Source: JAAXGX01 sp965221595
GTDB taxonomy: Bacteria > Acidobacteriota > Vicinamibacteria > Vicinamibacterales > UBA8438
Assembly: GCA_965221595.1 (NCBI GenBank)
Contig: OZ244900.1
Span: forward strand, 2,914,001-2,978,000
Direction of reading: 5' to 3'
Length of the DNA stretch: 64,000 nucleotides
Shown: piece by piece, positions 1 to 9,257 of the stretch
Layout: each line of letters starts with the position of its first letter
Position numbering within the stretch: the first letter of the stretch is position 1
Position numbers and translations under genes: made by a program
Notes under the pieces: model-generated
What the model was told of the DNA's origin: nothing
What the model saw: the letters and a program-made list of their open reading frames with translations, nothing else
The model's database searches: none

Positions 1-795
<795 letters not shown>

Positions 796-957
796 CTGCA
801 CGGTACGGGACCGCGGCAACGGCCCGAATCCACGATGCTACCACGACCGCTCCGCGCGGGCCGCACGCACTCGCCGGGTCCGCGCCGCCGGAGTAGAATC
901 GCGGCTGCCGGTCCCCGGGCTGGACCGGCCCACGAACCACGAGGCAGGGGGAAGGGC

Positions 958-3141
958 ATGACGGAGCGGATCGCGGCCGGGCGGCTGCAGGTCGACAGGC
1001 GGCTGTACGACTTCATCAACGACGAGGCTTTGCCGGGCACCGGGGTCGCTCCAGAGACGTTCTGGCCCGCCTTCGACGAGCTGATCCACGACCTGACGCC
1101 GCGCAACGGTGCACTGCTCGCGAAACGCGACGACCTGCAGCGGCGGATCGACGCCTGGTACCGCGAGAACCGCGACGAACCGATCGATTTGGCCGAGTAC
1201 AAGGCCGTCCTCCGCGAGATCGGCTACCTGGTCCCTGAAGGCGACGACTTCGCGGTGCGCACGACCAACCTCGACCCCGAGATCACGTCCGTCGCCGGAC
1301 CGCAGCTGGTCGTCCCGCTCACCAACGCACGCTACGCGCTGAACGCCGCCAACGCGCGCTGGGGCAGCCTCTACGACGCTCTCTACGGCACCGACGCCAT
1401 ACCGGAGGCAGGCGGGGCGGGGCGCACCGCCGCCTACAACCCGGTGCGCGGAGCCCGCGTCATCGCCTACGCCCGCGAGTTTCTCGATGCCGTGGTGCCG
1501 CTGGCCGGCGGGAGCCATGCGGACGTGGCGGCCTACGCGGTGACCGCCGGCGCCCTGGCCGCCAGCCTGCGGGACGGCGCCACGACCGGACTGGCCGACC
1601 CGTCGAAGCTCGCCGGCTACCGCGGCGATCCCGGTGCACCGGCCGCCGTCCTGCTCCGCAACCACGGCCTCCACATCGAGCTTGCAATTGACCGCGAGCA
1701 TCCCGTCGGCCGGGACGACGCGGCCGGGGTCAGGGACGTCCTGCTGGAAGCGGCGACGACGACCATCATGGATCTCGAAGACTCGGTGGCCACGGTCGAC
1801 GGCGAGGACAAGGTGCTCGCCTACCGCCACTGGCTGGGCCTGATCAAGGGCGACCTGACCGCCCGCTTCGAGAAGGGCGGCCGCACGATCGAGCGGGCGA
1901 TGAACGCCCGGCGCGAGTACACCGCGCCGGACGGCGCCCGCCTCACGCTGCCGGGGATCAGTCTGATGCTGATCCGCAACGTGGGACACCTGATGACCAA
2001 CCCGGCGGTGCTCGACCGGAACGGCAACGAGGCACCCGAGGGCCTTCTGGACGCCATGATCTCGTCGCTGATCGCCGTCCACGATCTCCACAGTCGTCGC
2101 AACAGCCGGGCCGGCTCCATCTACATCGTGAAGCCGAAGTTGCACGGACCGGAAGAGGTAGCCTTCACGGACGAGATGCTGGCCCGGGTCGAGGACGCCC
2201 TCGGTCTCGACCGCTTCACCCTCAAGATCGGCATCATGGACGAGGAGCGGCGCACCACCGTCAACCTGAAGGAGTGCGTGCGCGCGGCGCGTGACCGCGT
2301 CTTCTTCATCAACACCGGCTTCCTCGATCGCACCGGCGACGAGATGCACACCGCGATGGAAGCCGGCCCGATGATTCGCAAGAAGGAGATGAAGACCGCC
2401 GACTGGATGGTCACCTACGAGGACTGGAACGTCGACGTCGGCCTGGCGTGCGGTCTGCCTGGCCACGCCCAGATCGGCAAGGGAATGTGGGCCATGCCGG
2501 ACCGGATGGCCGACATGCTGCGCGAGAAGATCGGGCACCCCGAGGCGGGTGCCGATACCGCCTGGGTGCCCTCCCCGACCGCGGCCGTGCTGCACGCCAC
2601 GCACTACCACCGGGTCGCGGTCCGGGCGCGTCAAGCCGCGCTGCGCACGCGCCCGCCGGCCGATCTGGACAAGATCCTGACGATTCCCCGGGCCGAGCAA
2701 CCGCACTGGTCGCCGGCGGAGGTCCAGCAGGAACTGGACAACAACGCGCAGGGCATCCTGGGCTACGTCGTGCGCTGGGTCGATCAGGGCGTCGGCTGCT
2801 CGAAGGTGCCCGACATCGACAACGTGGGATTGATGGAGGACCGGGCGACGCTCCGCATCTCCAGCCAGCACATCGCCAACTGGCTGCACCACGGGATCTG
2901 CACCGAGGCGCAGGTACGGGAAACGCTCGAGCGGATGGCGGCGGTGGTGGACGGCCAGAACGCCGGAGACCCGCACTACCGGCCGATGGCGCCCGACTTC
3001 GACGCCAGCGTGGCGTTCCAGGCCGCCTGCGATCTCGTGTTCAAGGGCCGCGAGCAGCCCAGCGGCTACACGGAACCCATCCTGCATGCGCGCCGGCAGG
3101 AGGCGAAGGCGCGGTTCGGCGGCAAGCCGCCGACCACGTAG
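958..3141 (+). CDS. glcB: Malate synthase G
   Basis: Condenses glyoxylate with acetyl-CoA to malate (glyoxylate bypass or glycolate use; cytoplasm). The 727 residues match the usual length of the G isoform (about 720). Diagnostic stretches are TTIMDLEDSVATVDGEDK, KPKLHGPEEVAFT, FFINTGFLDRTGDEMHT and the C-terminal LDNNAQGILGYVVRWVDQG, followed by GCSKVPDI and RISSQHIANW. I chose the ATG at 958, after a purine-rich AGGGGGAAGGG, although the open frame extends 68 codons upstream without family similarity. A TAGAAT at 894-899 could be a -10 box, but no good -35 is visible. No isocitrate lyase is in the window, so glyoxylate may come from another source. Confidence 0.96.
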   Translation: MTERIAAGRLQVDRRLYDFINDEALPGTGVAPETFWPAFDELIHDLTPRNGALLAKRDDLQRRIDAWYRENRDEPIDLAEYKAVLREIGYLVPEGDDFAVRTTNLDPEITSVAGPQLVVPLTNARYALNAANARWGSLYDALYGTDAIPEAGGAGRTAAYNPVRGARVIAYAREFLDAVVPLAGGSHADVAAYAVTAGALAASLRDGATTGLADPSKLAGYRGDPGAPAAVLLRNHGLHIELAIDREHPVGRDDAAGVRDVLLEAATTTIMDLEDSVATVDGEDKVLAYRHWLGLIKGDLTARFEKGGRTIERAMNARREYTAPDGARLTLPGISLMLIRNVGHLMTNPAVLDRNGNEAPEGLLDAMISSLIAVHDLHSRRNSRAGSIYIVKPKLHGPEEVAFTDEMLARVEDALGLDRFTLKIGIMDEERRTTVNLKECVRAARDRVFFINTGFLDRTGDEMHTAMEAGPMIRKKEMKTADWMVTYEDWNVDVGLACGLPGHAQIGKGMWAMPDRMADMLREKIGHPEAGADTAWVPSPTAAVLHATHYHRVAVRARQAALRTRPPADLDKILTIPRAEQPHWSPAEVQQELDNNAQGILGYVVRWVDQGVGCSKVPDIDNVGLMEDRATLRISSQHIANWLHHGICTEAQVRETLERMAAVVDGQNAGDPHYRPMAPDFDASVAFQAACDLVFKGREQPSGYTEPILHARRQEAKARFGGKPPTT

Positions 3142-3177
3142 CGCCGACGCGACGGGCCCGGTTTAGCGGTTTAGCGG

Positions 3178-4209
3178 TCAAGCAGCCGGGCCGGCGGCGG
3201 TGCGTACCGCGTCGACGCGGTACGCGGTCGCGTTCGAGGCGACCACCAGGCTGCCGTCCGCCGGGTCGAACGCGAGCCCGACTAGCGACTCGGCCGCCAG
3301 GATGCAAGTGGCCGTGCCGTCCTGTGCCACCCGGTAGACGCCGCTCGCGCCAGCCAACGCCTCGACGACGTGGAGCGTGCCGTCACTGTCGAATGCCACG
3401 CCCTGCGGGCGCCCGAAGCACGTGCAGAACTGGTCGATCCGTCCCGTGTGGTCGACCCGGTAGACGCAGTCGTACGTCGCCAGGGTCGGAGAGGTGACGT
3501 ACAGCGCGTCGTCGGGCCCCCACGCCAGGTGGAACGCCGCCACGCTCGCCGGGAGCGTCGCGAAGGCCTTCGTCCCGCCGGCAGTCCCGACACGAAACAC
3601 GGTCCCCGAGCGGTCGCCGACATAGAGCGTGCCGTCGGGGCTGAACGCCAGTCCGCAGGCCACTCCCAGCTCGGACACGGCCACGTCGAAGGAGCCGTCC
3701 GCCTGGACCCGGTACACCGCCCCCTCGAAGCGGCTCGACACATGGAGCTGCCCGTCAGGGGCGAACGCCAGGGACGTGGCGTTCGTGATGCCCGAGATGA
3801 ACGGCTCGCGAAATCCGTCGCGCCGCACCCGGAACACCGACACCGGGGTCTGCTCGCCGCGACCTCCGCTGTAGGTGAGATAGACGGCGCCGTCGCCGTC
3901 GATGGCCGGGTTGTCGACCTGGTGCAGGCCCGTTGCCAGAGGCGCGCCGATGGCGACGGTCGCCGCCGCGGCGTCGTCGCTGCCGATGTGCACCGGAGTG
4001 TGCCCACCGCCCAGCCCGGGCGGCACGATGACGGAGACTGCCTGCCGCGACGCATGTACGACGCGGGCCGGCGCCGCGCCCAGTCGCACCTCCGGCACGT
4101 CCCCGGGCAGGCCGGTGCCTTCCACGGTGATGCGCCCGCCCTCGACTGCGCACAAAGGCCGCACGCCCGTGACGCGCGGGCGTTCCTCCGGCGCTGATGA
4201 CCTGATCAT
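3178..4209 (-). CDS. IPT/TIG-domain plus NHL/SMP-30-like beta-propeller protein
   Basis: A 343-residue protein. The first about 95 residues look like an IPT/TIG immunoglobulin-like domain (VTGVRPLCAVEGGRITVEGTG, then PARVVHASRQAVSVIVPPG). The rest is a six-bladed-type propeller with repeated phrases such as SLAFAPDGQLHVSS, GLAFSPDGTLYVGD, HLAWGPDDALYVTS and GVAFDSDGTLHVVE. There is no signal peptide or lipobox, which is odd for this architecture and may mean it is cytoplasmic. It ends 36 bp from the convergent malate synthase stop; the gap carries a small direct repeat of GGTTTAGCG. The role is unknown: sugar-lactonase or protein-binding functions are possible, but no catalytic set could be confirmed. 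Confidence 0.75.
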   Translation of the reverse strand: MIRSSAPEERPRVTGVRPLCAVEGGRITVEGTGLPGDVPEVRLGAAPARVVHASRQAVSVIVPPGLGGGHTPVHIGSDDAAAATVAIGAPLATGLHQVDNPAIDGDGAVYLTYSGGRGEQTPVSVFRVRRDGFREPFISGITNATSLAFAPDGQLHVSSRFEGAVYRVQADGSFDVAVSELGVACGLAFSPDGTLYVGDRSGTVFRVGTAGGTKAFATLPASVAAFHLAWGPDDALYVTSPTLATYDCVYRVDHTGRIDQFCTCFGRPQGVAFDSDGTLHVVEALAGASGVYRVAQDGTATCILAAESLVGLAFDPADGSLVVASNATAYRVDAVRTAAGPAA

Positions 4210-4240
4210 GTCGGTGCGACGCGGGATTTCGCGACGGACG

Positions 4241-4774
4241 CTACGTGTCGTCGAGCTCCGCGTTCCAATAGAGGTAGTCGCGCCAGCACTCCGGCGCGTT
4301 GCGCAGACCGATGGTCAGGCGCACCACCGGCGGACGCGCGGGACGACGCGGCGGCCGGATGACACGCATGCCGGCCTGGGCCGGCGTACGGCCGCCCTTC
4401 CGACGGTTGCACGTCACGCAGGACGTGACGATGTTCTCCCAGTCCTTCCGCCCTCCCTGCGATACGGGCACCACGTGATCGAAGGTCAGGTCCGGGACGG
4501 GGAAATGCTCGCCGCAGTACTGGCAGCAATGGTCATCGCGGGCGTAGATGTTGGCACGCGAGAACGGTACGTAGTCGAACCGCTTCCGGATGGTGATGTA
4601 GCGCAGCAGCCTGATGACCGACGGCAGCTTGAAGCTGACGGAGACGGAGCGGACCTCGCGGTCGTGGACCGCGATGACCTCGACCTTCCCCTGGCACCAC
4701 AGCGTAATGGCCTTGCGCCAGTCGACGATCTTGAGAGGCTCGTACGTAGCGTTCAGCAGCAGGGCCTGTTCCAT
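4241..4774 (-). CDS. HNH endonuclease family protein
   Basis: A 177-residue protein with a classic HNH fold: CxxC at 84-87, the metal-binding D99-H100 of FDHVVPVSQGG, N114, and a second CxxC (C119, C122) followed by N123 and RRKGG. The N-terminal segment MEQALLLNATYEPLKIVDWR is typical of a widespread, stand-alone chromosomal HNH family found in many phyla. It is not linked here to a methyltransferase or phage genes, so a restriction role is not supported. A strong sigma70-like promoter lies directly upstream. The predicted transcript start is about 6 nt from the ATG, so the mRNA would be nearly leaderless. The biological substrate is unknown. Confidence 0.88.
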   Translation of the reverse strand: MEQALLLNATYEPLKIVDWRKAITLWCQGKVEVIAVHDREVRSVSVSFKLPSVIRLLRYITIRKRFDYVPFSRANIYARDDHCCQYCGEHFPVPDLTFDHVVPVSQGGRKDWENIVTSCVTCNRRKGGRTPAQAGMRVIRPPRRPARPPVVRLTIGLRNAPECWRDYLYWNAELDDT

Positions 4775-4786
4775 GATCGCCCGCGC

Positions 4787-4815
4787 ATTCTCACCCGACG
4801 ACGGCCGGGTGTCAA
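4787..4815 (-). promoter_or_regulatory. Sigma70-type promoter of the HNH gene
   Basis: On the minus strand, TTGACA (4815 to 4810) is separated by exactly 17 nt from GAGAAT (4792 to 4787). The -35 box is a perfect consensus match and the -10 box matches 4 of 6. Transcription would begin near 4780, leaving about 6 nt before the HNH start codon at 4774, with no room for a Shine-Dalgarno site. The flanking segment 4800-4858 is also AT-richer than its surroundings. Confidence 0.6.
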
Positions 4816-4858
4816 GCCCCGATATCCTTGTAAAACGCTTTTGGGCAGCAATTTACAG

Positions 4859-6334
4859 TCATTCGAGGGTTCCTGGCACGACGATCTTGAGCCACTTCCC
4901 CGGGGGCGGCGGGTCGTCGGGCGCATGGCCGTTCAGGATGGCCAGCGTCGCCGCCGTCACGGTCCCCGCCCCGGCGTGGCGGGCAATACTTTCCCACGTA
5001 TCGCCCGCGCGCGCGACGTGCAGGGCGATCTCGTCGGCAACGATGCGGTCGACGTCCTCGGCCGCAAGCGGGCGGAACGAGCGGATGCTCCGATCGACGT
5101 CGCGCTCGAAGCGCGCCGCCTCCCGCACGGGGACGAACGCCGCGAGGCGGTACACCTCCCCGGCGTGGCGGATGTACGCCACCCGTACGTGCACCCGGCC
5201 CAGTTCGTCGACATCGCGCTGGTACGAACCGACATAGGCTTCGAGGCCATTGATGATCGTCCGGTCGCCCGTGGCGGCCAGACGTCCGCGTGGCATCTCG
5301 TTCTCGGCGAGCACCCCGAGATCCGCGGTCCCGCCGCCGTCGGCCAGGCGCAGCAGCAGGACGGCATCCTGCCCGGCGGGGCTCGCGGCGACCGCCGCCG
5401 GGCTGTTCCGAATCTCCCAGCCGTCGGGAAACCGCACCGCGAACCGCAGCACCGGATGCAGGAACTCGCCGGCCCGCGTCACCCCGTCCTCCGGATTGTC
5501 GCCGAACCGCAACCCGACGATCCGTTCGAGGTAGCCCGCCCGGTCCACCCGCAACGCCGCGGGATCGCGATCCTGCAGAAGCGTCCCGACCGTCGGCCCG
5601 ACCTCGGTCACGCGCGCCTGCGGCTCCGGGTGGGTCGACAGCCAGTTGGGCACCCCCCGGCGGTCGCTGGCCTCGTCGATGCGACCGAGCGTCGAGAGCA
5701 TGCCGGCGACGCCCTGCGGATGCCAGCCGGCGGCGGCGGCGTACTCCGCGCCGAGCCGGTCGGCCTGTATCTCGTCGTCCCGCCCGAACTTCAGCAGCAG
5801 GATCCCGAGGCCGGACGCCGCCGCGTCCACCAGCCCGGGCCGCCCGTACGGGTTCGTGCGCATGGGAGGGACGAAGATCTGCCCCAGCGCCAGGCCGATC
5901 TGCGTACCGGCGGCGCGCGAGTACGCCTGCACCGAGTGGCGCGCCGTGACGTGACCGATCTCGTGCCCCAGTACGCCGGCCAGCTCGGACTCGTCACCGA
6001 GGTACGCCAGGATGCCGCGCGTCAGATAGATGTAGCCGCCGGGCAGGGCGAATGCGTTGACCGCGGGGGAATCGACAATCACGAACTGCCACGGCAGATC
6101 GGGGCGGTGCGAGCGCGCTGCCAGGCGGCGGCCGAGATCCTCGACGTATGCCTGCAGTGCCGGCGAGTCGTACACACCCATCTGCTCGCGGATCTGCACG
6201 TCCGCGTCGCGCCCGATCGAGAGCTCTTGCGCTTCGGTCAGCAGCGCGAACTCCCGACCGCCGGTCACCGGATTCGTCGCGCAGGCAGCCGTCAGCACGA
6301 CCGCGATGCCCGCCGCCACCCGCCAGGCGCTCAT
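4859..6334 (-). CDS. M48-family zinc metalloprotease, lipoprotein, with LysM-like tail
   Basis: A BepA/YfgC-like peptidase of the periplasm, 491 residues. The signal peptide ends in a lipobox (VLTAAC, Cys18), so it should be membrane-anchored. The zinc site is HEIGH at 124-128, with the third ligand in the later DEIQADRLGAEYA. A middle region of about 150 residues (from HPVLRFAVRFPDGWEIRNS) has no assigned domain. The C-terminus (ARAGDTWESIARHAG ... TLAILNGHAP ... GKWLKIV) resembles LysM and may bind peptidoglycan. The start codon overlaps the stop of the upstream aldolase gene by 4 bp, so the two are translationally coupled. Members of this family degrade misfolded outer-membrane proteins; that role here is inference. 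Confidence 0.9.
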   Translation of the reverse strand: MSAWRVAAGIAVVLTAACATNPVTGGREFALLTEAQELSIGRDADVQIREQMGVYDSPALQAYVEDLGRRLAARSHRPDLPWQFVIVDSPAVNAFALPGGYIYLTRGILAYLGDESELAGVLGHEIGHVTARHSVQAYSRAAGTQIGLALGQIFVPPMRTNPYGRPGLVDAAASGLGILLLKFGRDDEIQADRLGAEYAAAAGWHPQGVAGMLSTLGRIDEASDRRGVPNWLSTHPEPQARVTEVGPTVGTLLQDRDPAALRVDRAGYLERIVGLRFGDNPEDGVTRAGEFLHPVLRFAVRFPDGWEIRNSPAAVAASPAGQDAVLLLRLADGGGTADLGVLAENEMPRGRLAATGDRTIINGLEAYVGSYQRDVDELGRVHVRVAYIRHAGEVYRLAAFVPVREAARFERDVDRSIRSFRPLAAEDVDRIVADEIALHVARAGDTWESIARHAGAGTVTAATLAILNGHAPDDPPPPGKWLKIVVPGTLE

Positions 6335-7215
6335 GTCGCCACCGCGAGCGCTGCCAGCGCCCGGCGGATCTCGTCGACGGCAGCGGGCGCCACAGGCCGC
6401 AGGGGCGGCCGCGGATCACCGCCCGCGTACCCCGCGACGGCCAGCGCCGCCTTGAGGCCGGGCACGCCATGCACGCGCGTGACGAGCCGCGCCAGCGGGG
6501 TCAACCGGCGCTGGAGAGCGCGCGCCTCGGTGAGCCGCCGTGCGTCGACGAGGTTGAACAGCTCGACACAGAACTCCGGCACGACGGACGCGAGGGCCAG
6601 TATCCCGCCCGCCGCACCCGATAGCAGGCTCGCGTAGAAGGCGGGCGCCGAACCGGCCAGCAGCCGGAAGTCGTCCGGGGTCGCGTCGACCAGCTCCGAG
6701 ATGAAGCCGATGTCGCCGCCGGATTCCTTCATGCCCGCGATGTTGGGGTGGGCCGCCAGCCGGGCCACGGTCGCCACGCGCAGGCTCACGCCGGTGAGCG
6801 CGGCGAAGTTGTACAACAGGACGGGTACCGGCGCGGCGTCGGCCACCGCGGTGTAGTGCTCGAGCAGGGCCTCGTCTGCGACCCAGGCCTTGAACATGGA
6901 CGGGGTGCGCACCAGCACCGCGTCCGCGCCCAGGGCGGCTGCGCGGCGCGCGGCCTGCACGGTGCCGGCAGTGGACTCGCGCGCGACGCCGGCAATCAGC
7001 AGCCGGTCCCGCGGTACGCACGCCCGGACGGCCTCGATGACCCGGTCGGACTCCGCGTCGTCGAGCAGCGGCGCCTCCCCGTTCGAGCCCAGCGCGACAA
7101 GTCCGCGGAGACCGGTCGCCATCCACCGCCCGCAGTTGCGCTCGAGGGCCTCGATGTCGAGCTCGCCAGCGTCGAAAGGGGTCGGAATGGGGGGGAAGAC
7201 GCCGCGCAGATCCAT
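6331..7215 (-). CDS. DapA/NAL-superfamily aldolase (HOGA-like)
   Basis: A 294-residue class I aldolase of the dihydrodipicolinate synthase superfamily. The Schiff-base lysine is K163 (GMKES) and the catalytic tyrosine is Y135 (LLYNF). The substrate-carboxylate loop reads GSNGE (43-47), not the GTTGE of true DapA; GSNGE is common in 4-hydroxy-2-oxoglutarate aldolases. I therefore call it HOGA-like, with lysine biosynthesis less likely. It sits between a 2Fe-2S ferredoxin (1 bp upstream) and the M48 protease (4 bp overlap) in one operon. Neither neighbour suggests a substrate. Confidence 0.85.
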   Translation of the reverse strand: MDLRGVFPPIPTPFDAGELDIEALERNCGRWMATGLRGLVALGSNGEAPLLDDAESDRVIEAVRACVPRDRLLIAGVARESTAGTVQAARRAAALGADAVLVRTPSMFKAWVADEALLEHYTAVADAAPVPVLLYNFAALTGVSLRVATVARLAAHPNIAGMKESGGDIGFISELVDATPDDFRLLAGSAPAFYASLLSGAAGGILALASVVPEFCVELFNLVDARRLTEARALQRRLTPLARLVTRVHGVPGLKAALAVAGYAGGDPRPPLRPVAPAAVDEIRRALAALAVAT

Positions 7216-7216
7216 G

Positions 7217-7624
7217 TCATTCGCGACCGGCGGAGCCGCCGCGGAGGTCGTGCTCGGCGATGAGCAGGTCGGTCACTACCCGTCCGCCCACCAGGTGCTC
7301 CTGGATGATGCGTTCCAGCGCCGCCGGATCACACTCACGATACCACGCGCCCTCGGGATAGACGACCGCCACCGGGCCGCCCTCGCAGACCCGCAGGCAG
7401 TTGGCCTTCGTCCGCAGGACGCCGCCGCGGCCGGAGAGGCCCAGCTCGCCGAGGCGACGCTTCAGGTACTCCCAGGCCGCGAGCCCGCGATCCTGCCCGC
7501 AGCACTTCGGCTTGGTCTGATCGCAGCAGAGAAAGATGTGGCGGACCGCCGCGGCGACACCCACGGCGGCCGCAGCGCGCCGCTGGCTCTCCACGCTGCC
7601 CCACTCGGCCGCTGCTTTCGGCAT
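7217..7624 (-). CDS. Thioredoxin-like [2Fe-2S] ferredoxin
   Basis: A 135-residue protein of the shethna-type/thioredoxin-fold 2Fe-2S family: FLCCDQTKPKCC (C33, C34, C41, C42) followed by KANCLRVCEGGPVAVVYPEG (C76, C80). The spacing of the first cysteine pair and of NCLRVC is typical of this family, which carries single electrons in the cytoplasm. The first about 25 residues look poorly conserved, so a shorter start (for example V28) cannot be excluded. It is the first gene of a three-gene minus operon with the aldolase and M48 protease, and diverges from the AbgT-type transporter gene with 53 bp between. Confidence 0.85.
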   Translation of the reverse strand: MPKAAAEWGSVESQRRAAAAVGVAAAVRHIFLCCDQTKPKCCGQDRGLAAWEYLKRRLGELGLSGRGGVLRTKANCLRVCEGGPVAVVYPEGAWYRECDPAALERIIQEHLVGGRVVTDLLIAEHDLRGGSAGRE

Positions 7625-7677
7625 CGGGAAAAGAACTGACGAGAGGCCCGCAAAAAGGAAGGTAGGATAGCACTTCG

Positions 7678-9204
7678 ATGGCCCGGCGACTCGCCTTTCT
7701 CGGCAACTGGACGACGGTCTTCCTCGGCACGGTCGAGCGCGGCGGCAACGCGCTCCCCCATCCGGCCACGCTCTTCGCCATCCTGGCCCTGCTGACCATC
7801 GTCGTCTCCGGCCTCGCGGCGGCGGCCGGCATCGCAGCCGCCCATCCCGGGACGGGGGAGACGATCCGGCCGGTCAGCCTGCTGACGCTCGCCGGCTTCC
7901 ATCGCATCGTGACGGAGATGGTGGCCAACTTCACGGGATTCGCACCGCTCGGCACCGTGCTCGTGGCGATGCTCGGCATCGGGGTGATGGAGGCCAGCGG
8001 CCTGATCGGCGCCGCGCTCCGGCTGCTCGTGCTGTCCGCGCCGCAACGGCTGCTCACGTTCGTCATCGTGCTGGCGGGCGTCCTATCGAACGCCGCAAGC
8101 GAAATCGGGTACGTGCTGCTGGTGCCGCTCGGCGGCATCATCTTCCTGGGGGCCGGACGACATCCCATCGCCGGCCTGGCAGCCGCGTTCGCGGGCGTGT
8201 CGGGCGGCTACAGCGCCAACCTGCTGCTGGGCACGATCGACCCGCTGCTGGCGGGGCTGTCCGAGGAAGCGGCCCAGATCGTCGATGCCAGCTACCGGGT
8301 GAACCCGGCCGCCAACTACTTCTTCATGGTCGTGTCGACGTTCGTGGTGGCGGGCACCGGCACGTGGGTCACGGAGCGAATCGTGGTGCCGCGCCTGGGC
8401 CCGTACGAGGCCGGGGCGGATCGGACCGGGCTGCAGGCGCTCAGCGCGGCCGAGCGGCGGGGCCTGCGCTTCGCCGCAGCGGCGGCGGCGGCGTTCGCCG
8501 GGCTGTTGCTGTGGGGCACCGTCCCCGGCGACGGCTTCCTGCGCAACCCGGAGACCGGCAGCCTCCTGCGCTCGCCGTTCCTGTCCGGGATCGTCGCCTT
8601 CCTCTTTGCCGGCGGCACGGCTGTCGGCGTGGCGTACGGCGCCGGCGCCGGCACGTTCCGCAACGACACCGACGTGATGAACGGCATGGGCAAGACGATC
8701 GGCACGCTGGGAAGCTACCTCGTGCTGGTGTTCTTCGCCGCCCAGTTCGTGGCGTACTTCAACTGGACGAATCTGGGCCTGATCATCGCCGTCAAGGGGG
8801 CCGACACGCTGCGCGCCTCGGGGCTGGGCGGTGTTCCCCTCATGCTGGCGTTCGTGGTTCTGTCCTCGCTCATCAACCTCTTCATGGGCAGCGCGTCGGC
8901 CAAGTGGGCCGTCATGGCCCCGGTGTTCGTCCCGATGTTCATGCTGCTGGGCTACACGCCCGAGCTGACCCAGGTGGCCTACCGCGTCGGCGACAGCACG
9001 TCGAACGTGATTGCGCCGATGATGTCCTACTTCGCCCTGATCGTCGCGTTCTTCGAACGCTACGACAAGCACTCGGGAATCGGCACCGTGGTGGCCACGA
9101 TGCTGCCGTACACGGTGGCCTTCCTGATCGTCTGGTCGCTGCTCTTGATGGCCTGGATGCTGCTCGGGATCCCGGTCGGGCCCGGCGCCGGCCTGTACCT
9201 GTGA
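7678..9204 (+). CDS. AbgT-family transporter (p-aminobenzoyl-glutamate or drug/sulfonamide efflux type)
   Basis: An inner-membrane carrier of 508 residues with about 11-13 hydrophobic segments. Recognisable family stretches are FTGFAPLGTVLVAMLGIGVMEASG, NAASEIGYVLLVPL, GGYSANLLLGTIDPLLAGLS, SSLINLFMGSASAKWAVMAP and YRVGDSTSNVIAPMMSYF. Family members import p-aminobenzoyl-glutamate (E. coli AbgT) or export sulfonamides (MtrF, YdaH); the direction here is unknown. No abgA/abgB amidohydrolase is adjacent, which argues mildly for an efflux or antimetabolite role. A TAGGAT lies 10 nt before the ATG, but I see no matching -35. Confidence 0.93.
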   Translation: MARRLAFLGNWTTVFLGTVERGGNALPHPATLFAILALLTIVVSGLAAAAGIAAAHPGTGETIRPVSLLTLAGFHRIVTEMVANFTGFAPLGTVLVAMLGIGVMEASGLIGAALRLLVLSAPQRLLTFVIVLAGVLSNAASEIGYVLLVPLGGIIFLGAGRHPIAGLAAAFAGVSGGYSANLLLGTIDPLLAGLSEEAAQIVDASYRVNPAANYFFMVVSTFVVAGTGTWVTERIVVPRLGPYEAGADRTGLQALSAAERRGLRFAAAAAAAFAGLLLWGTVPGDGFLRNPETGSLLRSPFLSGIVAFLFAGGTAVGVAYGAGAGTFRNDTDVMNGMGKTIGTLGSYLVLVFFAAQFVAYFNWTNLGLIIAVKGADTLRASGLGGVPLMLAFVVLSSLINLFMGSASAKWAVMAPVFVPMFMLLGYTPELTQVAYRVGDSTSNVIAPMMSYFALIVAFFERYDKHSGIGTVVATMLPYTVAFLIVWSLLLMAWMLLGIPVGPGAGLYL

Positions 9205-9257
9205 CGCGTTCCGTCCGCACGCGGACGTCGCTGTCCCGCCGCGGCGCTTCTGAGATA

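Noticed and set aside
838..3087. A 749-codon minus-strand frame opposite malate synthase
   Set aside because: Malate synthase G is unmistakable on the plus strand; the antisense frame has no recognisable domain.
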